Notes: generated by a model not told the origin, from the sequence alone. A DNA stretch of 63,741 nucleotides from Gammaproteobacteria bacterium (GCA_024206335.1 JAAGZL010000682.1:1-63741); one strand, 5' to 3'. Positions 42,639-51,749 are shown, counted from the stretch's first letter. Translations and numbers: made by a program.

Positions 42639-45572
42639 ATGAGTGACAAGACTTCCATTACCCTTAACGGTCAGGAGATCGAGGTAAAGATCGGCACCAC
42701 AATACGTGAGGCCGCCGAATCTCAGGGCGTACATATACCTACCTTCTGCCATGATGACCGGCTGAAGCCGTTCGCCTCCTGCTTCCTATGCGTGGTAGAT
42801 GTGGAGAAGGCACGCGGACTGGTACCGGCCTGTTCCACCCAGGTAGCCCCTGGCATGGTGATACAGACCGACAACGAGCGGGTGACCAAGAGCCGCAAGA
42901 TGGCCCTGGACCTGCTGCTGTCCGATCACGCCGGTGACTGCGTGGCCCCCTGTGAGGCCACCTGTCCCGCCAACATCGACATCCAGGGCTACATCGCCCA
43001 TCTGGCCAACAACGACCCGGATGCCGCGGTACGCCTGATCAAGGAACGCAACCCGCTGCCAGTGGTGTGTGGACGCATCTGCCCCCACCCATGCGAATCC
43101 CAGTGTCGTCGTGACCTGGTGGATGAGCCAGTGGCCATCAACCCATTGAAGCGCTTCGCCTCCGAGCACGACCTGGAGAGCGGACCCTTCCTGCAGACCG
43201 CCGGTGCCGATACCGGTAAGCGCGTAGCCATCGTTGGTGGTGGACCGGCCGGACTCTCTGCTGCCTTCTATCTGCGTCAGATGGGACATGCCGTAGAGAT
43301 CTTTGAGTGCCTGCCCGAACTGGGCGGTATGGCCCGCTACGGTATCCCGCGTTTCCGTATGCCCTGGGACCTGATGGACAAAGAGATCAAGGCCATCATC
43401 GATCTTGGCGTCAAGGTAAACCACAACCAGCGTCTGGGAACAGACTTCTCCATTGCCGATCTAAAGGCACAGGGTTTTGGTGCAGTTCTGCTGGCAACCG
43501 GCGCCCACAAACCCAAGCCCATGTGGGTGGACAACGAAAACGCCGACGGCTGCATTGGCGGCGTAGACTTCCTGCGTGAGGTGGTTCTGGGCAACATTAC
43601 CGAAGTAGGCAAGAAGGTTGCCGTTATCGGTGGTGGCGACACCGCCATGGACTGCGCCCGCGTCTCCCGTCGCCTCGGCGCCGATGTGACCCTGCTGTAT
43701 CGTCGCACCCAGGCCGAGATGCCTGCCCTGCCCATCGAGCAGGAAGAGACCATTGAAGAGGGTGTGGATGTACGTTTCCTCACCGCCCCCACCAAGGTGA
43801 TGCTGGACGAGAACGGTCGCGCCAATGGTATGGAGGTGATCACCATGGAGCTGGGCGAGCCGGATGATTCCGGACGTCGGCGTCCTGTACCAGTCGAGGG
43901 CAGTGAAGAGGTGCTGGAGTTTGACACCATCATCCCGGCCATCGGTCAGGAACCAGACATGGCCTGCATTGAAGGCGAGGCCGAAGCACCTGAGACCACC
44001 AAGTGGAACACCTTCGTATATGACGAAAACAACCAGGCCACCAACGTGGATGGTGTATTTGCCGCTGGTGACTGCGCCTTTGGACCAGACATCCTGATCC
44101 GCGCCATCGCTGAGGGTCGTCGTGCCGCCCAGGCCATCGACCTGTATGTCGCCGGTTCACCGGTAGTGCTCACCAAGCCCTACGCCCACAGCCGTGGCCG
44201 TATTGAAGATCTCAACAGTGACGACTTCTCCCCCCGGTTTGAGCACAAAAAACGAGCCCTGGAGAGCACCCACCCGGCCGATGTGCGTATGGCCAACGGT
44301 GGTTACAATCCCATCAACGTGGGTCTGGACAACGTAAAAGCCATCGCCGAGGCCACCCGTTGTATCGAGTGCGGTTGTGCAGCCAGATTCGATTGCGATC
44401 TGCGTGACTACGCCACCGATTACAACGCCAATGATAAGACCCTGGCCGGGGAGAAACGTGACTATGTCCCAGACATCCGCCACCCACTGATCCGCATCGA
44501 AGCGGACAAGTGCATTACCTGTGCCAGCTGCGTGCGTATCTGTACCGAGGTACGAGAGGTATCGGCCCTGTCCTTCATCCAACGTGGCTTCGGTACCCGT
44601 ATCGGACCTAACTTTGATGATCCTCTCCAGGATACCGGCTGTGATGCCTGCGGTATGTGCACCGATGTATGTCCTACCGGCGCCATCACCCCCAATACCA
44701 GCAAAGAGGCCGGTCCATGGACCTGGCTCACCAAGGGCAGCACCTGTACCGCCTGCGATCGTGGCTGTGGCATCAATGTCCACACCAACGAAGGTCGGGT
44801 GGTAAAGGTACAGAGTATCAACAACGACCCGGTTAACGGCGCCGTTATCTGTGCCGAAGGTCGCTTCAGTTACCAGCTCCTGGCCCAGGGCGCGGTTGAA
44901 TCCAATCTGGAACAGGCCAAACAGACTCTGGCGGCAGCAGCAAGCAAGGCGGTTGTAGTCTCCCCACGCCTGACAGTGGAGCAGATCTATGCCTCGGCCC
45001 AGTTGGCCAAGGCAGAGGGTGCATCTCTGAACTACCTGGCTGGCACTGCAGGAGAGGCAGCAGGCAACACCAAGATCAACGGTGAGGCCAACCTGGCCCT
45101 GCTGCAGTGTCTTGGCGCTACTCCACTGGAAGGCTCGGATGCTGATTGCATCCTCTCTGTCGGATCCGGCATTAACCGTGATCAGGCCGGCAAGGCAAGC
45201 ATCATCGCCCTGGCCACTCCAGGACTGGCTCCAGAGGCGGACCAACTACTGCCACTGGCCGATCCAATCACCATAGATGGTGCAGTGCTCAACCGTGACG
45301 GCGACCTTGCCATCCTACGTGGATCCATGCAGAACCCGGATGACACCGCAGGTCTTAGCACCATCGCCGCCCTAAGTGGCCGTGCTGAATTGGCCAACCT
45401 GGAGGGTGTGCGTTCTGCCCTGGCCGCCGAGGTCAGCGAACTGGCAGCACTCACCAACCTCGGTGAGGGGCGCCTGGTCAATACTGACCTGGCCCCAGAG
45501 CTTGGCGGTGTAACTGCTGATAGCAGAGAGCAGGCATTCCGCAGCCATATGGAGTCTATCGGACTCAGCTAA
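42639..45572 (+). CDS. Fusion protein: NuoG-type [2Fe-2S] N-terminus, GltD-like flavoprotein core, ferredoxin and molybdopterin-type Fe4S4 domains
   Basis: A 977-residue multi-domain redox protein. Residues 1 to about 80 are a plant-type [2Fe-2S] domain as in NuoG (Cys37, 48, 51). About 95-200 is the GltD-type iron-sulfur region (CVAPCEATCPANIDI, CPHPCESQC). About 205-540 is the FAD/NAD(P) core (VAIVGGGPAGLSAAF, KVAVIGGGDTAMDCARV). A cysteine pair region follows (CIECGCAARFDC), then two ferredoxin clusters at about 620-685 (CITCASCVRIC, CDACGMCTDVCP). The next motif, CTACDRGCGINVHTNEGRVV, is the Fe4S4 part of molybdopterin oxidoreductases. The last 230 residues are Ala-rich with no catalytic domain I recognise. 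It resembles SfrB and the NAD(P)-binding subunits of formate dehydrogenases. It likely joins the preceding two subunits to exchange electrons between NAD(P)H and ferredoxin. Confidence 0.85.
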   Translation: MSDKTSITLNGQEIEVKIGTTIREAAESQGVHIPTFCHDDRLKPFASCFLCVVDVEKARGLVPACSTQVAPGMVIQTDNERVTKSRKMALDLLLSDHAGDCVAPCEATCPANIDIQGYIAHLANNDPDAAVRLIKERNPLPVVCGRICPHPCESQCRRDLVDEPVAINPLKRFASEHDLESGPFLQTAGADTGKRVAIVGGGPAGLSAAFYLRQMGHAVEIFECLPELGGMARYGIPRFRMPWDLMDKEIKAIIDLGVKVNHNQRLGTDFSIADLKAQGFGAVLLATGAHKPKPMWVDNENADGCIGGVDFLREVVLGNITEVGKKVAVIGGGDTAMDCARVSRRLGADVTLLYRRTQAEMPALPIEQEETIEEGVDVRFLTAPTKVMLDENGRANGMEVITMELGEPDDSGRRRPVPVEGSEEVLEFDTIIPAIGQEPDMACIEGEAEAPETTKWNTFVYDENNQATNVDGVFAAGDCAFGPDILIRAIAEGRRAAQAIDLYVAGSPVVLTKPYAHSRGRIEDLNSDDFSPRFEHKKRALESTHPADVRMANGGYNPINVGLDNVKAIAEATRCIECGCAARFDCDLRDYATDYNANDKTLAGEKRDYVPDIRHPLIRIEADKCITCASCVRICTEVREVSALSFIQRGFGTRIGPNFDDPLQDTGCDACGMCTDVCPTGAITPNTSKEAGPWTWLTKGSTCTACDRGCGINVHTNEGRVVKVQSINNDPVNGAVICAEGRFSYQLLAQGAVESNLEQAKQTLAAAASKAVVVSPRLTVEQIYASAQLAKAEGASLNYLAGTAGEAAGNTKINGEANLALLQCLGATPLEGSDADCILSVGSGINRDQAGKASIIALATPGLAPEADQLLPLADPITIDGAVLNRDGDLAILRGSMQNPDDTAGLSTIAALSGRAELANLEGVRSALAAEVSELAALTNLGEGRLVNTDLAPELGGVTADSREQAFRSHMESIGLS

Positions 45573-45595
45573 TACCGGTTGGTTACCGGACCAAG

Positions 45596-45627
45596 GCCGA
45601 TCTGTGGAAACACAGATCGGCTTTTTT
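45596..45627. terminator. Strong terminator between convergent genes
   Basis: A perfect 11-base stem (45596-45606 with 45611-45621) with a GAAA tetraloop is followed on the plus strand by six T residues. It ends the redox-complex operon and lies at the stop codon of the convergent diguanylate cyclase gene. Confidence 0.93.
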
Positions 45628-46726
45628 ATTCATCCCCAAAATAGACCACACAATTTTTACCGCTGTTTTTTGCCCGGTATAGGGCTTGGTCGGCATGGTC
45701 GATCTGCTCTTCGGCCGCCTTGAGTGGACCAGCATCACTCTCACCACCACGGTAAAGGGAGACACCGACTGAGACCGTAACCTGCAGTTCCCGCCCATCA
45801 TCCAAGGAGATGCTCAATTCTGCAATGGCGCAACGAATACGCTCTGCGATCTCCATAGTAACGGTTTCATCGCTATCAATCAGCAGCACTGAGAACTCTT
45901 CACCACCAAAACGAGCCAGGACATCGGTTGCACGCAACTGCTGTTTGGTCAGACAGGAGATCTCCTTCAGTACCTTATCACCCGCACGGTGGCCATAGCT
46001 GTCATTCACCCGCTTAAAATTATCGATATCCAGCAACAGACAGCCCAGCAGACTTGCTCTGCGTTGAGACCGCATAATTTCTTCACTAATACGCTGATCA
46101 AAAAAACGCCGGTTATTGATCCCAGTGAGAAAATCAGTCAGCCCAACTCGCTTGAGTCGTTCATGGTTGGCAGCATTCTCCAGACAGATGGCCACCACCG
46201 CCGACAGGCGTTGCAGAAAGTCTGTGGCTGAGCCGTCGACAAATCTCTCCGGTTTAACACAACCCAGATTCAGGCTGCCGATGAGTTGGTCATATCGAAT
46301 AAGCGGCAATAACGCCACACTGCCCAACGTTATCTTGACCTTGGGAAATAGGAAACTGTACCGCTCCGGGCAGTAAATTCCCAGTTGTGGTTCTGCAGTC
46401 ACACCATAAAAGGCATCCAAAACATCCACCGTGGAGACAAAAGATAACTCTGGGTGGTCAGCAAGCACCACCCCTTCATCCTCCATGATGTGTTGAAATT
46501 CATAGGAAGGGTCAACCAGGGTTAACGTGACTACATCCAGCTCAAACGCCGTGCGGTAGTCATAGATAATAGTATTGACCAATTGAACCAGGGAGTTGAG
46601 CCGTATGAGCTGCAACTCCTGCCCCTGAAAGCGGTGCATTTTTTGCTCATTGGTTCGCGCCTGACTTAAAAATGCCTTAAGTTGGCGGCGTAGCTGCTGA
46701 TTCTCTGAGTAGAGATCATCACTCAT
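45626..46726 (-). CDS. Diguanylate cyclase with DUF484/GAF-like sensor domain
   Basis: A 366-residue cytosolic signalling enzyme that makes cyclic di-GMP from GTP. An N-terminal short coiled coil (about 5-40) is followed by a GAF-type domain of the DUF484 kind (about 40-190; GSVALLPLIRYDQLIGSLNLG). The GGDEF domain runs from about 200 to 366, with DFLTGINNRRFFDQ, DIDNFKRVNDSYGHRAGD and the active loop ARFGGEEF. The RATD sequence 5 residues before the loop is an intact inhibitory I-site. No membrane span is present, so the input is intracellular. It is convergent to the redox genes and unrelated to carbon fixation in any way I can see. Confidence 0.93.
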   Translation of the reverse strand: MSDDLYSENQQLRRQLKAFLSQARTNEQKMHRFQGQELQLIRLNSLVQLVNTIIYDYRTAFELDVVTLTLVDPSYEFQHIMEDEGVVLADHPELSFVSTVDVLDAFYGVTAEPQLGIYCPERYSFLFPKVKITLGSVALLPLIRYDQLIGSLNLGCVKPERFVDGSATDFLQRLSAVVAICLENAANHERLKRVGLTDFLTGINNRRFFDQRISEEIMRSQRRASLLGCLLLDIDNFKRVNDSYGHRAGDKVLKEISCLTKQQLRATDVLARFGGEEFSVLLIDSDETVTMEIAERIRCAIAELSISLDDGRELQVTVSVGVSLYRGGESDAGPLKAAEEQIDHADQALYRAKNSGKNCVVYFGDE

Positions 46727-47155
46727 GGTCTACTGTTTTTATTTCCACAGTGAGGGGAAAGAAATACTCCCAGCAGATACAGCGCTCTGTAACAGCTACA
46801 GCCAGGGAGAAGCATACCCACTCTATCACGACTCTGCGACAAGACCGGAACTCTCATTTTACCCATTTTTGCTAACAGCCACACACTTCCATAACAAGCA
46901 TTGATCACTCCCCACCATCATATAGCCTGCATAACTTCAGCCTATCTCCATCGCACAAATAGCCCACCCATGATCAGCAACCTCAAGGCCTTTGGATTAA
47001 AATAGTTGGGCACGATTACTGCCATGGCCATGATATGGGGAAGATCAAGTCCAATGACAACTATGAACTCTTGGGCTTGAATACTCCGTTTCAGCCTGGG
47101 AAACTGCAGAAGTTACATTGAGATACCAACAGTGGAAAACTCGGAATATTAACCA
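46727..47155. other. Non-coding or decayed stretch of 429 bases
   Basis: No convincing gene. A plus-strand open frame without a start codon runs from 46963 to a TGA at 47119-47121 (52 codons, with GHDYCHGHDMGKIK) and could be a gene remnant, but I do not recognise it. No RNA gene or terminator was seen. Confidence 0.4.
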
Positions 47156-47506
47156 CTACCCCAATAACTGCTTATTGCCATCTTCATCAATTCGAATAAA
47201 GGTAACTTCAGTGGAAAATACCAGATCAGAATCAATCTCTGAATGTAACCGAAATATTTTTACCATATACCTGACGGTCGTATTCCCTTCCTTCATCTTA
47301 TCAACCACAAATTCCAGGATCGTCCCCTCAGTTACACCTTTCAGGAACCGCACCTTATCCATCCCTATGGTGACAAAATTGCAATCTGGATAATCCAGGG
47401 TAGTAGCAATCCAGGCAAACTCATCGGCCCACCGCAGCAGATTTCCACCAAACAGAAATCCATAGTGGTTGAGGTGGCCCGGAAGCACCAATTTGTGATT
47501 TATCAT
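47156..47506 (-). CDS. Acyl-CoA thioesterase, hotdog fold (YciA-like)
   Basis: A short single-domain hotdog protein (116 aa). The motif HLNHYGFLFGGNLLRWADEFAWI is typical of the YciA / cytosolic acyl-CoA hydrolase group, in which the Asp of this helix is catalytic. A second strand segment FVTIGMDKVRFLKGV also matches. Family members usually have 125-160 residues, so the C-terminus is slightly short. The gene stands alone between a decayed stretch and a hydrolase remnant. It is A+T richer than the surrounding rTCA genes. Substrate is unknown. Confidence 0.8.
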   Translation of the reverse strand: MINHKLVLPGHLNHYGFLFGGNLLRWADEFAWIATTLDYPDCNFVTIGMDKVRFLKGVTEGTILEFVVDKMKEGNTTVRYMVKIFRLHSEIDSDLVFSTEVTFIRIDEDGNKQLLG

Positions 47507-47564
47507 CTAGTTTATTTGCCCACGGTTGATACGCCTGGTGGCGTCGAAATACCAAACAAACATA

Positions 47565-47900
47565 CTAGTCGCTTTTAACAAAAAACTCTCGCAACCATTT
47601 TCCATACTCATCAAAATCGGATATGGAGTTATGACCTGCACCCGCTATCTTTTTCACCTCCAGCTGACTTACAGGAAATGTCGCTATTAGGGCCTGGGTA
47701 CTGGAGTGCGGAATGATAGTGTCATCTTCTGCGTACAGAATCATGGTAGCGGCGCTGATCTTCGGCACACGTAACGTGGAGAGGTATTTGTCCTGCAACA
47801 GCAATTTTACTGGAAATATCGCAAAATGCAGACGGGCCAAACCCTCCAGACTGGCAAAGGGCGTTACCAGCGCAAGTCGGTCTATGAAAATACAATTACA
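47565..47900 (-). pseudogene. Alpha/beta hydrolase, 3' remnant
   Basis: The last 90 residues match the C-terminal part of an alpha/beta hydrolase: LVTPFASLEGLARLHFAIFPVK, then a strand with ILYAEDDTIIP carrying the acid, and AGAGHNSISDF carrying the catalytic His. The nucleophile-elbow half (GxSxG) is missing. Reading upstream on the minus strand, the similar frame fades at about 47890 (FIDRLALVTPF is the last recognisable part), and no start with the missing half is present before the terminator at 47955-47975. I therefore call a 5'-deleted pseudogene; the left limit of similarity is approximate. Confidence 0.75.
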
Positions 47901-47954
47901 GGGGAACGGGCATCAGCTCATAATCATGTCATCAGATAGCTTTTTCCGGTACAA

Positions 47955-47975
47955 GAAAAAAAAGGCCGACCTTTT
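47955..47975 (-). terminator. Terminator after the DsrL-like gene
   Basis: AAAAGG pairs with CCTTTT (47960-47965 with 47970-47975, loop of 4), and a T run follows on the minus strand. It lies 22 bases after the stop of the flavoprotein gene. Confidence 0.75.
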
Positions 47976-47996
47976 CAGACATAACAATCGAGCGAC

Positions 47997-49928
47997 TTAG
48001 GCGAAGCCCAGGCCCATCTCGATGTAGCCGGTAGGACAGACCTCTTTACAGATATGGCAGCCTACGCACAGTGCGTAGTCGGTCTCTACATAACGACCCA
48101 TGGCCTTCTTATCCTTCTTGACGCGAATAACAGCATCTTGTGGACAGTAGATCACACAGTTGTCACATTCGAAGCACATACCGCAGCTCATGCAGCGGCC
48201 AGCTTCTTTGATAGCCAACTCTTCTTCCAGACCGGTAAAGCGCTCTTTCATATTGGCCAGCACGGTCTCTGAGTTAATCTCAACCTCAGCCCTGTTATTG
48301 ATAGGCTCATACTCAAAGTGGCCCTTAAACAGTTCACTAGACTTGACAACCTCTGCACTGGCGCGATCATCGAAGTTATGCACTGCAAAGTTGGATGAAT
48401 CGCTACCCCAGGTCTCACCTTGGGTGTACTCTTCAGGAGAAAGCCCTTTAAGATCCAACTCTTTCAACAACTCAAAATGATGAGCATCTACCTTAGGCCG
48501 ATCAGCTACCTCTTCACCGCGCAGATACTGGTCGATACCCTCAACTGCGATTGAGGCATGGCCGATTGCAGTGGTAAGCAGATGTGGATTAACCGCATCG
48601 CCACCTACAAAGTGTCCGGGCTTGCCCTTCACCTGCATGTTCTTTTCAGCGTCGATCTGGTTCCAGTCATTGCCGATACCGTCGATACCGTCAAAGTCAC
48701 CGGTTTGGCCGGTGGCGGCTACGATCATGGTGCACTCGATCTCAAACGGTTCGCCGTTATCCACCATTTTACCGGTAGACCAATCAACCGGCTGTACCTT
48801 CAGCGCCCTGGCACGACCATCGTCGTCCAGCATAACTTCCAATGGAGCCAAGCTGTCATGGATCTCTACACCCTCAGCAATACAGGCCTCAAGTTCATGC
48901 TTGGTGCATGGAGCCTTGTCGATAGGACGTCTGTATACCAGCCAGCAGTCGGCATTGGTGCGCTTAGCGGCCTGATCATCGCCCTGACTACCTGAGTCAC
49001 CCATTACGGCTTCTGGACGCTCTGAGGCGTTGATATCGGCCACATCACCGATACGCTTGGCAACTGCTGCCACGTCCATAGCGGTATCACCACCACCGAC
49101 CACCAGGATACGACCAGATAGATATTTCAGGTTGCCGCCATTGAATGCCTTGAGGAAGGTCATGCCATCTACACAGTTGGGGGCTTCACCACCATCAACA
49201 CGCAACGGCTTACCAAATACGGTACCTACACCCCAGAAGATGGCGTCATAATCTTTTTCCAGATCTTCTACGGATACATCACTACCCACACGGGTGTTCA
49301 GCTTCACTTCGATGCCACCAACATCAAGAATACGCTTGATCTCCTTATCCAGGACATCGCGCGGAATACGGTAACCGGGAATACCAAATCGCATCTGACC
49401 ACCCAGGTCACTGTACGATTCAAAAATAGTGGATTGATGACCCATGCGGCGCAGGAACAGTGCAGCCGAGAGGCCAGAGGGACCACCACCGATGATGGCT
49501 ATCTTCTTTCCGGACTCACTCTCAGGTTTTGTGAAGGCGACATCATTTTTCTGTGCCCAGTCTCCAACGTACTGCTCAATAGAATTAATACCAACATACT
49601 CATCCACATCACCGCGGTTGCAGGCATCCTGACAAGGGGCGGGGCAAACACGACCCATAATTGCCGGGAAAGGGTTAGACATGGTCATACGTTCAAACGC
49701 GTACTCTTCCCAGGGCTTGTCCCCTTGTGGCTTATCCAGACCACGCACAATTGAAAGCCAACCACGAATATCATGACCGGAAGGACATGCATTCTGACAT
49801 GGAGGTGTACGCTGTATATAGGTCGGGCAGATATACGATTCGCCGGAACTAACGACGTCTTCATCCCACGAAACATGCTCGTGGTCACCGTCTTCATAGC
49901 GTCGAAATGTCAGATTGCTATCACTCAT
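47997..49928 (-). CDS. DsrL/GltD-like iron-sulfur flavoprotein, NAD(P)H oxidoreductase
   Basis: A 643-residue cytosolic flavoprotein. The N-terminal GltD-type iron-sulfur region has CQNACPSGHDIRGW and CPAPCQDAC (about 45-105). The FAD site is IAIIGGGPSGLSAALF (about 147), and the pyridine-nucleotide site is LVVGGGDTAMDVAAVAKR (about 275). A C-terminal pair of [4Fe-4S] clusters has CDNCVIYCPQDAV and CVGCHICKEVC (about 580-640). This order and length match DsrL, which links NAD(P)H to the sulfur-oxidation enzyme DsrAB; here no dsr genes are visible. The neighbouring minus-strand genes are korAB, so it more likely exchanges electrons between NAD(P)H and the ferredoxin used by 2-oxoglutarate synthase. 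Start is ATG 49928, with GGAG 8 bases upstream. Confidence 0.87.
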   Translation of the reverse strand: MSDSNLTFRRYEDGDHEHVSWDEDVVSSGESYICPTYIQRTPPCQNACPSGHDIRGWLSIVRGLDKPQGDKPWEEYAFERMTMSNPFPAIMGRVCPAPCQDACNRGDVDEYVGINSIEQYVGDWAQKNDVAFTKPESESGKKIAIIGGGPSGLSAALFLRRMGHQSTIFESYSDLGGQMRFGIPGYRIPRDVLDKEIKRILDVGGIEVKLNTRVGSDVSVEDLEKDYDAIFWGVGTVFGKPLRVDGGEAPNCVDGMTFLKAFNGGNLKYLSGRILVVGGGDTAMDVAAVAKRIGDVADINASERPEAVMGDSGSQGDDQAAKRTNADCWLVYRRPIDKAPCTKHELEACIAEGVEIHDSLAPLEVMLDDDGRARALKVQPVDWSTGKMVDNGEPFEIECTMIVAATGQTGDFDGIDGIGNDWNQIDAEKNMQVKGKPGHFVGGDAVNPHLLTTAIGHASIAVEGIDQYLRGEEVADRPKVDAHHFELLKELDLKGLSPEEYTQGETWGSDSSNFAVHNFDDRASAEVVKSSELFKGHFEYEPINNRAEVEINSETVLANMKERFTGLEEELAIKEAGRCMSCGMCFECDNCVIYCPQDAVIRVKKDKKAMGRYVETDYALCVGCHICKEVCPTGYIEMGLGFA

Positions 49929-50220
49929 TTTTTCCACTCCAGGTTCCTTAGAGACACACATAACCGCAATAAAGCAGGGTCCCGCCAATAATGAAAATAT
50001 TTATTAGTAGATATTAATAAATTAATTAACCTTTTTACACCCCTCCCGGCAAAATAAATGCTCAAGAGGAAAATCAAATTGGGTTGGTAAGTGAACTGAT
50101 TCTGGGCGATGCAGTCAAACTCATATGTCTAATCGCCTTATAAGGAAATGCTATAGGGGGATTTATTCGAAAAAGTTAATATAGTTATTTATCAACGGTT
50201 TCAATAAGTAAAGAGCAAAA
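49929..50220 (-). promoter_or_regulatory. A+T-rich region upstream of the DsrL-like gene
   Basis: A 292-base stretch without a gene. It is very A+T rich at 49990-50030 and 50160-50215. Separation from the pentapeptide gene by this gap suggests the flavoprotein has its own promoter. No boxes are assigned. Confidence 0.4.
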
Positions 50221-50865
50221 TCACTCTCCATCAAAGGAGTGCATTATGGCGCCCCAATCCAGGTTCAGACTATCCCCGTCCCAAGGCGGTTTGCCATAAA
50301 AAAGAGCTCCTTCAACAGCAATCGACACGAACCTGGCTGAGTGTAGGGTTGTTTTACGCAAATCCACCTCTCGCAGATTACACGAAACAAATTCCGCTCC
50401 TTCCAACTCAGATTCCCGCATGATCACACCCTGCAGGTTGCTGAATTCAAGCTTGGACCGACTCATATCACAATCCAGCATCTCAGCGCCCACCAGGCAC
50501 ACCTTAGAAAAGTGCGTATCCTGCAGACTACACAGATACAGTTTGGTCTCAGTCAGATCCGCCCCGCTAAAATCCACATCTGCAAGAGAGACCCGTTGAA
50601 ACAGGCCATGACAGAGTGTAACACCCTTGAAGCAGGCACCATCCATCTCCGCATCTTGCACAAAGACAGAGTCCAGCTTGCACCCCTCAAGATTGGCACC
50701 CCTCAGGTCACTCCCCGTAAGGAGAGCGCCTGTGAGGTCCAATCCCGAAAGGTCCAGCCCATGCAGATCAAGAAATGAGACATCTGCATCAACCAGCCCC
50801 CCATCCTTACCTCTTGCATCCAGCAGGCTATCTCTATCTTCAAAACGTTCCAGCTGATCGCCCAT
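50221..50865 (-). CDS. Pentapeptide-repeat protein
   Basis: A 214-residue protein whose residues from about 30 to 195 are a run of five-residue repeats of the A(D/N)LXX type (LDLSGLDLTGALLTGSDLRG is a clear stretch). Such repeats form a right-handed quadrilateral beta helix. There is no signal peptide or membrane span, and the repeat run is broken in places by Phe, Cys and Met substitutions. It starts 8 bases after the korB stop and so is probably co-transcribed with korAB. Known members protect DNA gyrase or have unknown roles. Nothing in the sequence tells the function here; a scaffold or interaction protein for the neighbouring enzyme is one possibility. Confidence 0.88.
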   Translation of the reverse strand: MGDQLERFEDRDSLLDARGKDGGLVDADVSFLDLHGLDLSGLDLTGALLTGSDLRGANLEGCKLDSVFVQDAEMDGACFKGVTLCHGLFQRVSLADVDFSGADLTETKLYLCSLQDTHFSKVCLVGAEMLDCDMSRSKLEFSNLQGVIMRESELEGAEFVSCNLREVDLRKTTLHSARFVSIAVEGALFYGKPPWDGDSLNLDWGAIMHSFDGE

Positions 50866-50873
50866 GATGCAGG

Positions 50874-51749
50874 TTAGGGACGGTTTTTATCGATGATCTT
50901 TTTCAGATCATAGTCTGCACTGCCGCCCACCAGCTCTACTAGCCCGGCCATGGCCTCGTCCAGGGTCTGACGATCCTCCTGGTATAACAGTCCAACCGGC
51001 GCCTTGCCGTCCGGACGACGCGCCAAGCGCATGGCGTTCTCCATATCGGAAGTATCATGATCCTCCGGCACCTCTTCCACCAGGCCGCGGTAGAACTTGG
51101 CCGTATCAAGCTTGTTGAAGGTGGGACACTGGGAGAAGATATTCACGTAGGCAAATCCCTTGTGTTCGATGGCACCCTTAATCAGCGCTGCACACATCTT
51201 GGGGTTGCCAGCGAAGGCCTGACCCACGTAGGTGGCACCATAGGTGAGCATATACAGGATCGGGTTCAGGGGCTCTTCCACGCCGCCATAGGGGGTGATA
51301 TAGGCCTTCATCTCACGCCGTGAGGTTGGGGATGATTGCCCCTTGGTCAGGCCGTAGATGCCATTATCCATCAGCACATAGGTCATGTTGACGTTCTTGC
51401 GCGCCATGTGTGGCATATGGCCACCACCGATGGAGAAGCCATCACCATCACCACCAGATACCACTACCGGCAGGTCAGGGCGAGCCAACTGAGTGCCCGT
51501 AGCAACCGCACCAGCACGTCCATGCAAAGTATGCATCTTGTAGGATTTGACGAAATACGGCAGGCGTGAGGAGCAGCCGATACCGGAGATGTTGATGAAA
51601 TCGGAGGGCTGAATACCCAGCTCGGACATGGCCCGGTAGACACTGGCAAGAACGCCGTGGTGACCACAACCCGGACACCAAACCGGCTTGATCTCAGACT
51701 TGTACTCCTTGGGCTTCATCTCAATCTTATTGAAAGTTGCACTAACCAT
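50874..51749 (-). CDS. korB: 2-oxoglutarate:ferredoxin oxidoreductase, beta subunit KorB
   Basis: A TPP-binding subunit (291 aa). WCPGCGHHGVLASVYRAM near the N-terminus carries a [4Fe-4S] cysteine pair. The TPP/Mg motif is SGGDGDGFSIGGGHM with MDNGIYGLTKGQSSPTS. Length and motifs match KorB of the two-subunit enzymes found in Hydrogenobacter, Magnetococcus and mycobacteria. With KorA it carboxylates succinyl-CoA to 2-oxoglutarate in the reductive cycle. Its start codon overlaps the korA stop. Whether the substrate is 2-oxoglutarate or another 2-oxoacid rests on the surrounding cycle genes. Confidence 0.93.
   Translation of the reverse strand: MVSATFNKIEMKPKEYKSEIKPVWCPGCGHHGVLASVYRAMSELGIQPSDFINISGIGCSSRLPYFVKSYKMHTLHGRAGAVATGTQLARPDLPVVVSGGDGDGFSIGGGHMPHMARKNVNMTYVLMDNGIYGLTKGQSSPTSRREMKAYITPYGGVEEPLNPILYMLTYGATYVGQAFAGNPKMCAALIKGAIEHKGFAYVNIFSQCPTFNKLDTAKFYRGLVEEVPEDHDTSDMENAMRLARRPDGKAPVGLLYQEDRQTLDEAMAGLVELVGGSADYDLKKIIDKNRP

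Noticed and set aside
44157-45245. 362-codon minus-strand frame inside the redox fusion gene
   Set aside because: Antisense to a protein with continuous domain structure; it lacks a plausible start signal.
47997-49928. Calling this gene dsrL outright
   Set aside because: Domain order and length fit DsrL, but no dsr gene is in the window and several GltD relatives share the layout, so only likeness is claimed.
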